Part shown: positions 8,043-15,544 of the stretch, piece by piece
How the letters are laid out: the number at the start of each line of letters is the position of its first letter
Numbering within the stretch: the first letter of the stretch is position 1
Source: Rubripirellula obstinata
GTDB taxonomy: Bacteria > Planctomycetota > Planctomycetia > Pirellulales > Pirellulaceae
Assembly: GCF_001642955.1 (NCBI RefSeq)
Contig: NZ_LWSK01000045.1
Coordinates: 1-43,604 of the forward strand
Reading direction: 5' to 3'
Length of the DNA: 43,604 nt
Made by a program: the position numbers and the translations under genes
Notes under the pieces: model-generated
Databases searched by the model: none
What the model saw: only the letters and a program-made list of their open reading frames with translations
Told to the model about the DNA's origin: nothing

Positions 8043-8363
8043 AAGCAGTTCCAGTGAATTAAAAAATTTGGGTCGTCCAACGTCGCCAATTCAAATGTTC
8101 AGGTGCGACCTGTGAAGCATTTCGAGGAAATGGTCCAGCGCGAGCATCGTAATCATCCGATCGATCGAGGCAACCCGCAGGCGGTCTTACTGATTGCTCT
8201 TATCTCGGTCAGAGCAGCCAGCACACGGTTTGTTAACAAGCTACACTGGCGTCAAAAACATCTCGGGTCGAGTTTAGTCAGCAGCATGCTCTGAAACAAC
8301 AAGTCGAGCATGAATCCACGATGCGGCCGATCGATGTCCGATAAATTGCTTTAAGGGGTTCGA
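8043..8363. other. Divergent intergenic region, 321 bases
   Basis: This gap separates divergently transcribed genes and should hold both promoters. I cannot pick a convincing -35/-10 pair. A perfect 10-base palindrome, TTGTTAACAA, lies at 8230-8239. A short open frame on the plus strand (from 8103) has no ribosome-binding site and no recognisable content, so I do not call it a gene. Confidence 0.5.
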
Positions 8364-9350
8364 TTGGAACTTCATCAAATCGCCAATCGCTCAAAACTGC
8401 CTGCTTTATCAGCTTTGACACCGTGTTTTGCAGCGAAAGCATTCCTATTTGCCTTGGTTCTGGTGCCCGTGGGTGCCCCGGCAAACGCTGCGGAAGGAAC
8501 GAACCAGAAAAATTCAGCGGATTCGCGACTCTTTGCGAAATTGACGGTCCCGATGACCTCAATCGTCGATGGCAGATCATTTCGCGAAGGAATCACTCGC
8601 ATCGCGGACTCTGTTTCCGTCAATGTTTGGATCGACCGCCACGTCGATCCATCGCGGGTGATCGATTCAGGACAGTTGGGGCCGACGGCTTATATGGCTC
8701 TGAAGAAATTGGCATCGGATCACGGTTGTGTGGTGATGCCGATTCGATCGGTTGTGCTGGTCGGAAGGAAAGATTGGGTGGATTTCATGGCGACGGCCCT
8801 CGGTAAAGCCTCGCGTGGCAAACCAGTCGATATTAGTTGGCCGATGCTGACGACGCCTGATCAGGCATTGGCGATCGTGGCCAAGGCCGATCCGGCAACG
8901 ATCGAGGTAGTTGATTCGACGATGGAGCATGATTTGTGGCCGGCCGTTGATTGGAAAGAGATTGAATCTTCCGTCGCGGCGAGGTTGATTCTGTTTCAAA
9001 TGGTGAAACGAAACGGCTTACCAGCAGAAACACTAACGAAGGCGGCGAAGCGAAGGATTGCACTGGATCGGAAGCTCGTCAAAGCATCGGAGACGATTGA
9101 GAAAACCGATCCGCTGGAATCGAAGTTCTCGCTGACGACCAAAACGCGTGCGGCAGACGTGCTTCGACAACTTTGCGCCGCTGCTGGCCGGCCATGCGTG
9201 ATTAGTGCCGATGCCAACGCGGCGTGTCAGCGTGTCGTTTCGATTAGCGAGAAAGATGTCACGCTACGTTCGCTGATTGAAATTGTTGCGCAACAGGCTG
9301 GTGTGAAGGTCACTTGGGAAGACGGCCGCACCGTTGTTTCGATGAAGTAG
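8364..9350 (+). CDS. Secreted protein with two STN-like segments, function unknown
   Basis: The start is a TTG preceded by AAGGGG at good spacing. The 328-residue product has an N-terminal signal peptide (hydrophobic AFLFALVLVPVGAPANA, probable cleavage near residue 43). Two similar segments, at about residues 55-130 and 250-328, each have the pattern of a short strand, a helix with LxxL spacing, and a closing hydrophobic strand (the second ends VKVTWEDGRTVVSMK). That layout resembles STN/secretin-like domains of outer-membrane secretion and TonB systems, but the match is by eye only. It probably acts in the periplasm. It is followed by a tandem array of terminator-like hairpins. Confidence 0.68.
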   Translation: MELHQIANRSKLPALSALTPCFAAKAFLFALVLVPVGAPANAAEGTNQKNSADSRLFAKLTVPMTSIVDGRSFREGITRIADSVSVNVWIDRHVDPSRVIDSGQLGPTAYMALKKLASDHGCVVMPIRSVVLVGRKDWVDFMATALGKASRGKPVDISWPMLTTPDQALAIVAKADPATIEVVDSTMEHDLWPAVDWKEIESSVAARLILFQMVKRNGLPAETLTKAAKRRIALDRKLVKASETIEKTDPLESKFSLTTKTRAADVLRQLCAAAGRPCVISADANAACQRVVSISEKDVTLRSLIEIVAQQAGVKVTWEDGRTVVSMK

Positions 9351-9370
9351 CGCGGTGGTTGTGAATCGAG

Positions 9371-9517
9371 GTGCGGCTTGGCGCGGGGGCTGCTTTTTGT
9401 GGTGCGACTCGGCGGGGGGCCGCCAAGCTACTTTTAGCGGTGATCCTCGGCGGGGGGCCGCCAAGCTACTTTTTGTTGGTGCGGCTTGGCGGCGGGGGGC
9501 GGCGCGCTGCTTTTGGT
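9371..9517 (+). repeat. Four-unit tandem repeat of terminator-like hairpins
   Basis: Units start at about 9371, 9402, 9440 and 9479, with spacings of 31, 38 and 39 bases. The middle two are nearly identical: CTCGGCGG, a G-run, CCGCCAAG, then CTACTTTT. CTYGGCGG pairs with CCGCCAAG, and a T-run follows, so each unit has the form of an intrinsic terminator on the plus strand. The first and last units are diverged. The array begins 20 bases after the stop of the secreted STN-like gene. Confidence 0.8.
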
Positions 9518-9912
9518 GAATGTCTATTCACCTTTCTTGGGTTCAGGCTTCTGAGAACCGGCGCAATCGTTACGACCGAAACGGTCAGTGCATCAGGATG
9601 CCCTAAGCGGCATAAATTACGCCCTCGCTCTCTTTTGCGTGGGTAACCCTTCTTGCGTAGTCGATGAACTCAATGCATCGACTCCCTCTTTGCCTATCGG
9701 CACAGGGTCCCGAGACCGGTCCATTGATCCTTTGGTGTCAAGCAAACCTGCTAACCCAAATCATGCACCGACCTTTCGAGAGACCCTGTCAGCGCCAGCA
9801 ACGCAAAGCAGGGATCGAACAAAAACGTTCACCGTCGCATGGAGCACGGTGAGGAAGATTAGCTGCGTCCAACGCAACCTAACGGTTGTATTTACTTGTG
9901 GAGATTTAAAAG
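9518..9912 (+). other. Long leader region upstream of the YTV gene
   Basis: No gene can be supported in these 395 bases. A 7-bp stem TCACCGT/ACGGTGA with a 10-base loop lies at 9829-9852, about 60 bases before the start codon. GGAG at 9900-9903 is the ribosome-binding site of the YTV gene. The region must contain the promoter of a gene that looks highly expressed, but I cannot place it. Confidence 0.5.
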
Positions 9913-11691
9913 ATGAAAAGGCTTTGGTTAGTACCAGTCGTCGCTTTGATCGCGATTGTATCTGGTGGAAAGTCCGCTAGCGCCGCTTATTGTGGTGCTG
10001 TCAGCTATGAAGGCTGTAGCGGTTGTGGTTCAAGCATCGTCGATGGCGGTGCAGTTGCTGACGGCAGCATGATTGCTGACGGCGGCGCAGTTGCAGGCGG
10101 TTCTTACACCGTGATGCGAACTGTCAAAGAAACCGTGATGGAGCAAGTTCAAGAAACTCGCTACCGCACACGGAACGAAACGTACTACGAAACGAAGGAA
10201 GTTCAGGCCACTCGTATGGTTCCTGAAACAACCCAACGTGAAGTTCAGTACACCGTGATGGTTCCTGTCCGCGAGCAAAAGTCTCGTACGGTCAGCTACA
10301 CCGTCAACAAGCCCGTTTACGAAACTCACCAACGAGTCATCAACTACACAGTCAAAAAGCCTGTGTACGAAACAAAGACTCGCGTGATCAACTACACGGT
10401 CAAAAAACCTGTCTACACTCAACACAGCAAGACCATTAACTACACCGTTAAGGTTCCTGTTCGTGAGACCAAGACTCGCGTGATCAACTACACTGTCAAC
10501 AAGCCAGTGTACCAGCAACACAGCAAGACCGTTAACTACACAGTGATGGTTCCTGTTCGTGAGCAAAAGTCGCGTACGATCAACTACACGGTTTACAACA
10601 CCGTGCAAGAGCAAAAAGTTCGTACCGAGAACTACAGCGTTGTAGTTCCTGAGACTTACACCAAGATGGTCACCGTTAAAGGTGGATCATGGCAAACAAC
10701 GACTGAGACCATCCCTGGGAAGATGATGCGTCGCACCGTTCGTGAGCCAGGTACTTGGTCATACGATCCCTGCACATGCAAGTGCGTTTACACACCCGGT
10801 TGCTGCCGCACCGAGTGCGTCCAAGGTTGCCCTCAAACGATCTGCAAGAAAGTTTGGGTTCCTACTTGCGAGCAAAAAGAAGTAACTTGCACCAAGTACC
10901 GCCGCGAATGCCGCACCCGCGACATTCCTTACACCGTCTGCCGCAAGGTTGCCGAGTGCAAGACCAAGGTTGTTAACTACACCGTTTGCCGAATGGTTCC
11001 TGAGTGCCGCAGCAAGGTTGTCAACTGGACAACTTGCAAGATGGTTCCAGAATGCCGAAGCAAGACCGTTAACTACACCGTTTGCAGCACCGTCTGCGAG
11101 CAACGTAGCAAGGTTGTAAACTACACGACTTGCGAAATGGTTTGCGAAAACCGTCAAAAGACTTGCAACTACACGGTTTGCCGTATGGTTTGCGAGCCAC
11201 GCACCAAGACTTGCTCGTACACCACTTGCAAGATGGTTCCAGAATGCCGCACCAAGGTAATCAACTACACCGTGTGCAAGATGGTTCCAGAATGCCGCAC
11301 CAAGACTGTTTGCGAAACTAGCTGCCGCAAAGAGTGCTACACCAAGACCATCAAGGTTGCTAAGTGCCGCAAAGTTTGCGAGCCTTACACCGTCACACGA
11401 TGTGTCCCACGAGTAGTTTGCAAGCAAGTTCCTGTTACCGTTTGCTGCCCAGCACCTGCTTGTGGCTGCAACAGCGGAATCAGCTCGGCTTCGGACATGG
11501 GCGACTGCGGTTGCTCGGCTCCTGCTGCTGACTGTGGCTGCGGAGCACCAGCTTGTGACCCTTGCTGTGCACCCAAGACTCCTATCCGCAACTTGCTGAA
11601 GAGCATCTTCGGCGGATGCGGAAACAACTGTGGCTGCGACGCTGCACCATCATGTGGTTGCGAAGTTGCTGCACCAGCTTGCGGTTGCTAA
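9913..11691 (+). CDS. Cysteine-rich YTV-repeat cell-wall protein
   Basis: The 592-residue protein has a signal peptide (MKRLWLVPVVALIAIVSGGKSASA). Residues from about 110 to 250 form about nine 16-residue repeats of the type INYTVKKPVYETKTRV without cysteine. A Cys-rich linker follows, then about eight 16-residue repeats of the type VNYTVCRMVPECRSKV with two or more cysteines each, and finally a Cys/Gly/Pro/Ala-rich tail. This is the YTV domain known from planctomycetes, where such proteins are linked to the insoluble proteinaceous cell wall. Codon use is strongly biased (AAC, TAC, AAG, TGC), unlike its neighbours. With the GGAG ribosome-binding site and strong terminator, this suggests high expression. 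Cross-linking by disulfides is inference. Confidence 0.92.
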   Translation: MKRLWLVPVVALIAIVSGGKSASAAYCGAVSYEGCSGCGSSIVDGGAVADGSMIADGGAVAGGSYTVMRTVKETVMEQVQETRYRTRNETYYETKEVQATRMVPETTQREVQYTVMVPVREQKSRTVSYTVNKPVYETHQRVINYTVKKPVYETKTRVINYTVKKPVYTQHSKTINYTVKVPVRETKTRVINYTVNKPVYQQHSKTVNYTVMVPVREQKSRTINYTVYNTVQEQKVRTENYSVVVPETYTKMVTVKGGSWQTTTETIPGKMMRRTVREPGTWSYDPCTCKCVYTPGCCRTECVQGCPQTICKKVWVPTCEQKEVTCTKYRRECRTRDIPYTVCRKVAECKTKVVNYTVCRMVPECRSKVVNWTTCKMVPECRSKTVNYTVCSTVCEQRSKVVNYTTCEMVCENRQKTCNYTVCRMVCEPRTKTCSYTTCKMVPECRTKVINYTVCKMVPECRTKTVCETSCRKECYTKTIKVAKCRKVCEPYTVTRCVPRVVCKQVPVTVCCPAPACGCNSGISSASDMGDCGCSAPAADCGCGAPACDPCCAPKTPIRNLLKSIFGGCGNNCGCDAAPSCGCEVAAPACGC

Positions 11692-11769
11692 GAAGAAGTT
11701 GAATGAAGAAAAGGTTTGGTAACCAGCCCGAGCCATCGTCAAGTTCGCCGGACGTATGCGACCTTCGAT

Positions 11770-11814
11770 GCGGGGCGAGTTTCTTGAAAAAGGAACTCGT
11801 CCCGCTTTTCGTTT
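11770..11814 (+). terminator. Intrinsic terminator of the YTV gene
   Basis: GCGGGGCGAGTT at 11770-11781 pairs with AACTCGTCCCGC at 11794-11805 over 12 positions, including one G-U wobble. The loop is 12 bases and TTTTCGTTT follows. It lies about 80 bases after the stop codon and is the clearest rho-independent terminator in the window. Confidence 0.9.
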
Positions 11815-11844
11815 CGAACGGTCTATTTTAGGAGGAAGGGGAGA

Positions 11845-12139
11845 AGTTTAAGTTTAGGTTTAAGTTTGAGTTTAAGTTTAAGTAAGGGCGTTCGAGCTCA
11901 AACTTAAACTCGAACTTAAACTTAAACTTAAACCCGACAATGCTCTAAATTTTCTCCGCTGGGAGAGTTTAAGTTTGAGTAAGGGCGTTCGAGCTCAAAC
12001 TTAAACCCGAACTTAAACTTAAACTTAAACCCGACAATGCTCTAAATTTTCTCCGCTGGGAGAGTTTAAGTTTAAGTTTAAGTTTAAGTTTAAGTTTAAG
12101 TTTGAGTTTGAGTTTGAGTTTGAGTTTGAGTTTGAGTTT
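11845..12139. repeat. GTTTAA/GTTTGA hexamer array with inverted and duplicated blocks
   Basis: Long runs of GTTTAA and GTTTGA hexamers alternate with their complement (CTTAAA/CTCAAA). Blocks of about 98 bases, each with AAGGGCGTTCGAGCTCAAAC and GACAATGCTCTAAATTTTC, occur twice (about 11869-11964 and 11965-12063). The first half of each block can fold back on its second half. A pure direct array of about 13 hexamers closes the region (12064-12139). It lies between the convergent YTV and hemQ genes, and I see no coding sequence in it. Confidence 0.92.
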
Positions 12140-12155
12140 TGCCCCCCAACTTCAA

Positions 12156-12992
12156 CTACACCCGGCAATGATTCAAGATTTTCTCGGCGTCTGCTTTATA
12201 CCCAACATAGAACGGACCGAACTCGGCGTACTTCGCACTCGCTTCGTCGAAACGCATCTTGTAGACGATTTCTTTTAGGTATTCAGGATTGCGACCCCAC
12301 AACGTCACCATCCATTCCCAATCGTCCAAGCCAACGCCGACCGAAATTAACTGGCTAACTTTTCCAGCGAACGCCATCCCGCTGCGGGCATGTTCGGCCA
12401 TCATCGCATTCCTGGCACTAAACGGTTCAGTAAACCAGTTCGCCCCCGGCACGCGGCTCTTGTTCATTGGATAAAAACATGCCGACGGCCAATCCGGAAA
12501 ATCGGGGTGCAGCCGCTGCTCGTTCATCATCGGCAACCGACGCTCGTAACCGGCCACCTTCGCAGCCAAGCCCGGTGAATCAGCGTCTTCGCCACCGCGG
12601 ATCAGCCGCTCGCGATACTCTTCGATCGATGGCACATACTCGCTAATCTCGCTCATCGAAACAAACGACCAAGCGGGCTCGACATACCGTCCAAAACCAG
12701 GGGCCATGATTTGTTGATGAATCGAATCCACTTTTTGCGGATCAGGATCCATCACCATGATTCCAAAATCAACCTCATGGCCGCTGACCCAATACGACGC
12801 ACATCGCTTGGGATCGCCATTGGACGCTGGGTCCAGTGCCGACATCAATTGTTGACGATCAGCATCACTGATACTGCCGTCGATCAAGTCGCGTCGAAAG
12901 CGATAGAAAAAGTGGCCGACGTGCCATCCCGATTCCGGAATCGTCGAAGGTTCAGGCAAAGCGGCAGCGGCGGGACGTCCAGGAGCGTTCAT
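12156..12992 (-). CDS. hemQ: Coproheme decarboxylase (HemQ/ChdC), chlorite dismutase family
   Basis: The 278-residue protein matches the HemQ branch of the chlorite dismutase family. This enzyme decarboxylates coproheme to heme b in the coproporphyrin-dependent pathway. YPMNKSR at 174-180 corresponds to the YPMSKKR motif that carries the catalytic Tyr and the propionate-binding Lys. EHARSGMAF contains the proximal His201, and GLDDWEW and KMRFDEASAKYAEFGPFYVG complete the signature. It is somewhat longer than Firmicute HemQ, with a Pro/Ala-rich N-terminus. No other heme gene is adjacent. The gene ends close to the hexamer array and its start is followed by a palindrome. Confidence 0.92.
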   Translation of the reverse strand: MNAPGRPAAAALPEPSTIPESGWHVGHFFYRFRRDLIDGSISDADRQQLMSALDPASNGDPKRCASYWVSGHEVDFGIMVMDPDPQKVDSIHQQIMAPGFGRYVEPAWSFVSMSEISEYVPSIEEYRERLIRGGEDADSPGLAAKVAGYERRLPMMNEQRLHPDFPDWPSACFYPMNKSRVPGANWFTEPFSARNAMMAEHARSGMAFAGKVSQLISVGVGLDDWEWMVTLWGRNPEYLKEIVYKMRFDEASAKYAEFGPFYVGYKADAEKILNHCRV

Positions 12993-13022
12993 GGTTGAGA
13001 AAGTTCTGATGGTGCGAATGAT

Positions 13023-13093
13023 GTAGGCCGTAGCGAGTCAAACGAGTGACGGCATTGCGTCTGCCGTCACTCGCTTGACTCGCAAAGACCTAC
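13023..13093. repeat. GTAGGCCGTAGCGAG palindrome, copy 2
   Basis: The arms at 13023-13054 and 13062-13093 pair over 32 positions with four mismatches, around a loop of seven bases. Compared with the other copies both arms carry the matching change GAGTGACGG/CCGTCACTC instead of GAGTTACGG/CCGTAACTC. It fills the gap between hemQ and the membrane protein gene on the minus strand. Confidence 0.92.
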
Positions 13094-13114
13094 GATAATC
13101 GTTCACCCGATTTT

Positions 13115-13573
13115 TCAACAGTCACCAACCCGACGCTCCATCCACATCAACAACCCGCCACCGGCAACCGTTGAAATCGATTCGCCAACCGACCACCAAC
13201 CGGGCAACCCCGACATCACGTCAATGATCGCCTGCAGCACACCAAAGACGATCGTCAGCACACCTAGTTTTCGAACCAGCGGCCGGTAGCGATCAAAATC
13301 AGAAGCCGCGATCCACAACAGCACTCCGACAAACCCGTACAAAAGCGAAAGGTGGCGTGCGAGATAGAAGGTCAGCGGAGATTCTGGAAATGGATCAAAG
13401 CCTAGAAACTCCGAAGCCTCGCGAATCCAATGGCTTGGCATCACCGCAGCAGCAAAGGCCAGGAAAGTGACCAGTGCAATCAAACGCAAAAGCAGAATTA
13501 ATCTCTGCTGATCACGATTGTTAAACTGTGATGGTTGACGTTGCCCGGGCGGGCTGGTTGTTAAATTGGGCAT
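13115..13573 (-). CDS. Four-TM membrane protein, function unknown
   Basis: The 152-residue product has a polar N-terminus and about four hydrophobic segments (LILLLRLIALVTFLAFAAAV, LSLLYGFVGVLLWIAA, KLGVLTIVFGVLQAIIDVM, SISTVAGGGLLMWME). No enzymatic motif is visible and I do not recognise the family. It is upstream of hemQ on the same strand with a palindrome between them, so a shared transcript is possible but doubtful. The start has no strong ribosome-binding site. It is divergent from msrA. Confidence 0.72.
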   Translation of the reverse strand: MPNLTTSPPGQRQPSQFNNRDQQRLILLLRLIALVTFLAFAAAVMPSHWIREASEFLGFDPFPESPLTFYLARHLSLLYGFVGVLLWIAASDFDRYRPLVRKLGVLTIVFGVLQAIIDVMSGLPGWWSVGESISTVAGGGLLMWMERRVGDC

Positions 13574-13631
13574 TTAAAGTGCGAAAACCTTTCTCCGTGC
13601 GGGGGGCGAAAACGAGTTTCGCGGTTGGGCG

Positions 13632-13673
13632 TTGACACCACGCCGGTTCCATTTCAACACCGGCGTCTATAAT
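13632..13673 (+). promoter_or_regulatory. Promoter and dyad upstream of msrA
   Basis: A perfect TATAAT lies at 13668-13673, 43 bases before the msrA start. Immediately upstream, CGCCGGT (13641-13647) and ACCGGCG (13659-13665) form a dyad with an 11-base spacer. A TTGACA at 13632-13637 is too far from the TATAAT (30 bases) for a normal pair. The -10 is therefore credible, and the dyad may be an operator. The regulator is unknown. Confidence 0.5.
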
Positions 13674-13716
13674 AAGCAAACGGCTACTCGAAATCGGGCA
13701 ACGATAGGTAAAAAAC

Positions 13717-14382
13717 ATGAACCAACAAAATACTCAATCTCGCCGCATCGCCATCTCGCTCGCGGCAGCACTCGCGTCTGTTTCTGTGCTGATCGGTACA
13801 TCATCGTTTAAACCGGCTTACGGCCAAGAAGGCATGGCACCGTCGCAGCAGACCGAAGCGGTCGCGACATTGGCGGGTGGATGTTTTTGGTGTACCGAAG
13901 CAGTCTTTGAACGCATGAAAGGCGTCAGTGATGTTGTGTCCGGTTACATCGGTGGAACCGTTCCAAACCCCACCTACGAACAGGTCACCGGAAAGCGAAC
14001 CGGCCACGCCGAAGCGGTCGAAGTCTACTACGACCCCAGCGTCGTTACTTACGAAGAAATCTTGGAGGTGTTCTTCAAGACGCATGATCCAACGACCCTG
14101 AACCGGCAAGGCAACGATTTTGGTCCTCAGTATCGCAGCGCGGTGTTCTATCACTCTCCAGAACAAAAGCTTGCAACGGAGCAGTACATTCAAAAGCTGG
14201 AAGCGGCGCGAGAATTCCGTGGCAAGATCGTGACCGAAGTTGCCGAGGCGTCGCGGTTCTGGGAAGCCGAGGCTTATCACCAGGACTATTACCGAAAGAA
14301 TCCAACCGCTGGTTATTGCCGAGCGGTCGTGAGCAAAAAGGTTAAGAAGTTTAACAATTTGTTCCAGGACAAAAAGAAATAG
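13717..14382 (+). CDS. msrA: Exported peptide methionine sulfoxide reductase A
   Basis: MsrA reduces methionine-S-sulfoxide in oxidised proteins. The signature GCFWCTEAVF is at residues 55-64, with catalytic Cys56. Further family blocks follow: GYIGG, the THDPTTLNRQGNDFGPQYRS segment, and YHQDYY. A late YCRAV provides a candidate resolving cysteine. Residues 1-36 form a basic then hydrophobic leader ending near AYGQ, so the enzyme is probably exported, unlike cytoplasmic MsrA. A TAGGT precedes the ATG. The next gene starts two bases after the stop and also encodes a signal peptide, so the two are likely cotranscribed. Confidence 0.93.
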   Translation: MNQQNTQSRRIAISLAAALASVSVLIGTSSFKPAYGQEGMAPSQQTEAVATLAGGCFWCTEAVFERMKGVSDVVSGYIGGTVPNPTYEQVTGKRTGHAEAVEVYYDPSVVTYEEILEVFFKTHDPTTLNRQGNDFGPQYRSAVFYHSPEQKLATEQYIQKLEAAREFRGKIVTEVAEASRFWEAEAYHQDYYRKNPTAGYCRAVVSKKVKKFNNLFQDKKK

Positions 14383-14384
14383 CA

Positions 14385-14741
14385 ATGATCAGCTTGCGTG
14401 CCGCGGCAATCAGCTTCGCCTTTTCAATTTCCTGCGGATCGTTATTCAGTAACGCGTCCGCTCAGGTGATTCAACTGCCGACGGTGCGAACGTTTTCCTA
14501 TTCCGGACCCGTGCTGGTGCCTGATTCTGGATCGGCATACTTAGGTGGTGTCAATCGTTCGGCTGTGTCATCACAGCGTCGCGGATTATCACGCAATTTT
14601 GGTCAAGCGAACGCTGCATCGGGCGCTGTCGTTTCAGCGACCATCATCGACCTGGATGAAATGGATCGACAAATCCGACGTGCGGACATTCAACGCGATG
14701 CAGTTCGACGAGACGCGCAGGTCGCGAAGTCTCAAGAGTAA
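14385..14741 (+). CDS. Short secreted protein, possibly cut short by an in-frame stop
   Basis: The 118-residue product has a signal peptide (MISLRAAAISFAFSISCGSLFSNASA) and a polar body ending in a charged helix-like stretch (DEMDRQIRRADIQRDAVRRDAQVAKSQE). I recognise no family. The frame ends at a TAA at 14739-14741 but continues without a frame change for another 52 codons to a second TAA, and then 53 more codons to a third. The added residues (for example RFARQQYRAGKLSSSRSAY) look protein-like. The real gene may thus be a longer one that has been truncated. It lies two bases after msrA. Confidence 0.6.
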   Translation: MISLRAAAISFAFSISCGSLFSNASAQVIQLPTVRTFSYSGPVLVPDSGSAYLGGVNRSAVSSQRRGLSRNFGQANAASGAVVSATIIDLDEMDRQIRRADIQRDAVRRDAQVAKSQE

Positions 14742-15062
14742 GGCAAGCGTTTGGTCCGGTTTGCCAGGCAGCAATACCGTGCCGGGAAACTGTCTTCGTC
14801 ACGAAGTGCATACCAGGTCGCGATCACGGTGCTGACCGGGCGACTGAAACAACTCGCCGTTGCCGAATACCAGCGGGTGTTTGATCGAATCGATGGATAA
14901 AAACGGCAGATTCCTTCATTGCCGTATTTCGCTCCGATCCACACGGCCTACGTGAAACCGGTGTGGGGAGAGCAAAAAAACGGGCTAACGGACAAGTGGC
15001 ACAACCGGCACGGCTTGCCAGCGAATCCGGAATCCAAGTCGAACTCTTCGATCGCGTGCTAA
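14742..15062 (+). pseudogene. Possible decayed 3' continuation of the secreted protein gene
   Basis: Two stop-free stretches of 52 and 53 codons lie in the same frame as the preceding gene, ended by TAA at 14898-14900 and TAA at 15060-15062. The first encodes a helix-like sequence including LTGRLKQLAVAEYQRVF, and the second includes HTAYVKPVWGEQKNGLTDKW. Runs of this length are longer than expected by chance, but not decisively so. The remaining 99 bases up to the next gene show nothing recognisable. Confidence 0.4.
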
Positions 15063-15161
15063 TCTGACCAGGAAGCACCGCCGATAGCCTGTTCTGTCCG
15101 AGGTTCACAACCTCGAACAACTTCATAAGTCCTTCTTCCATCGATAACGGCACTCACGTTT

Positions 15162-15449
15162 ATGATCGGTTTCACAACCAAGGCAATGAACTTTGAAGCG
15201 CTCAGCGAACGGGTTGAGCAACGTCTTTGCGAGCTTGGCCACCTGCTTTCAGGCCAGTTCCCGATGACTCAGCGAGAAGTCATTCGTGGTGGAAAAGTGG
15301 TCGGCGTCTACTTTTGCGTCCACGGCCCCAGAAGCGTCAAGATGACGGCGATCTGCGATTTCAAAAAAGATCAAATCATCTTCTACGGCAGCGACGGAAT
15401 CCGCAAAGAAAGCACCCCAATGAAATTCAAAACGCCACTGGCCGCGTAG
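15162..15449 (+). CDS. Small protein of unknown function
   Basis: The 95-residue product is soluble and without a signal peptide. An N-terminal helix (ALSERVEQRLCELGHLL) is followed by alternating strands (TQREVIRGGKVVGVYFCVHG, SVKMTAICDFKKDQIIFYGSDG). The composition and codon use look coding. An internal ATG at 15186 (MNFEALSERV) is a credible alternative start. I do not recognise the family. It is convergent with the CrtI-family gene across a palindrome. Confidence 0.7.
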   Translation: MIGFTTKAMNFEALSERVEQRLCELGHLLSGQFPMTQREVIRGGKVVGVYFCVHGPRSVKMTAICDFKKDQIIFYGSDGIRKESTPMKFKTPLAA

Positions 15450-15464
15450 AACGTAGGCCAGAAA

Positions 15465-15542
15465 GTAGGCCGTAGCGAGCTTCCAGCGAGTTACGGCGAC
15501 CTGTGCATTGCCGTAACTCGCTAGAAGCTCGCTACGGCCTAC
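15465..15542. repeat. GTAGGCCGTAGCGAG palindrome, copy 3
   Basis: The arms at 15465-15497 and 15510-15542 pair over 33 positions with one mismatch, around a 12-base loop. A partial extra copy of the outer end (ACGTAGGCC) stands just before it at 15451-15459. It ends two bases before the stop codon of the minus-strand CrtI-family gene. Confidence 0.93.
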
Positions 15543-15544
15543 AG

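Noticed and set aside
9588-9980. 130-residue open frame overlapping the YTV leader and start
   Set aside because: It lacks a ribosome-binding site, overlaps the YTV gene in another frame, and looks unlike a protein.
10030-11427. Two long open frames (194 and 222 residues) on the minus strand opposite the YTV gene
   Set aside because: They mirror the repetitive, codon-biased YTV gene. Their translations are repeats of Asn-His-Val-type words with no ribosome-binding site or known domain.
11845-12139. Telomere-like or replication-origin array
   Set aside because: The window gives no sign of a linear end, and no dnaA, dnaN or DnaA-box cluster is seen. The array lies between ordinary convergent genes.
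13632-13673. Standard TTGACA/TATAAT promoter for msrA
   Set aside because: The spacing is 30 bases, far from 17. Only the TATAAT and the dyad are kept as candidates.
14824-15153. 109-residue minus-strand open frame in the gap after the short secreted protein
   Set aside because: The plus-strand frame in the same region is more protein-like and continues the preceding gene. The minus-strand frame has no clear start signal.
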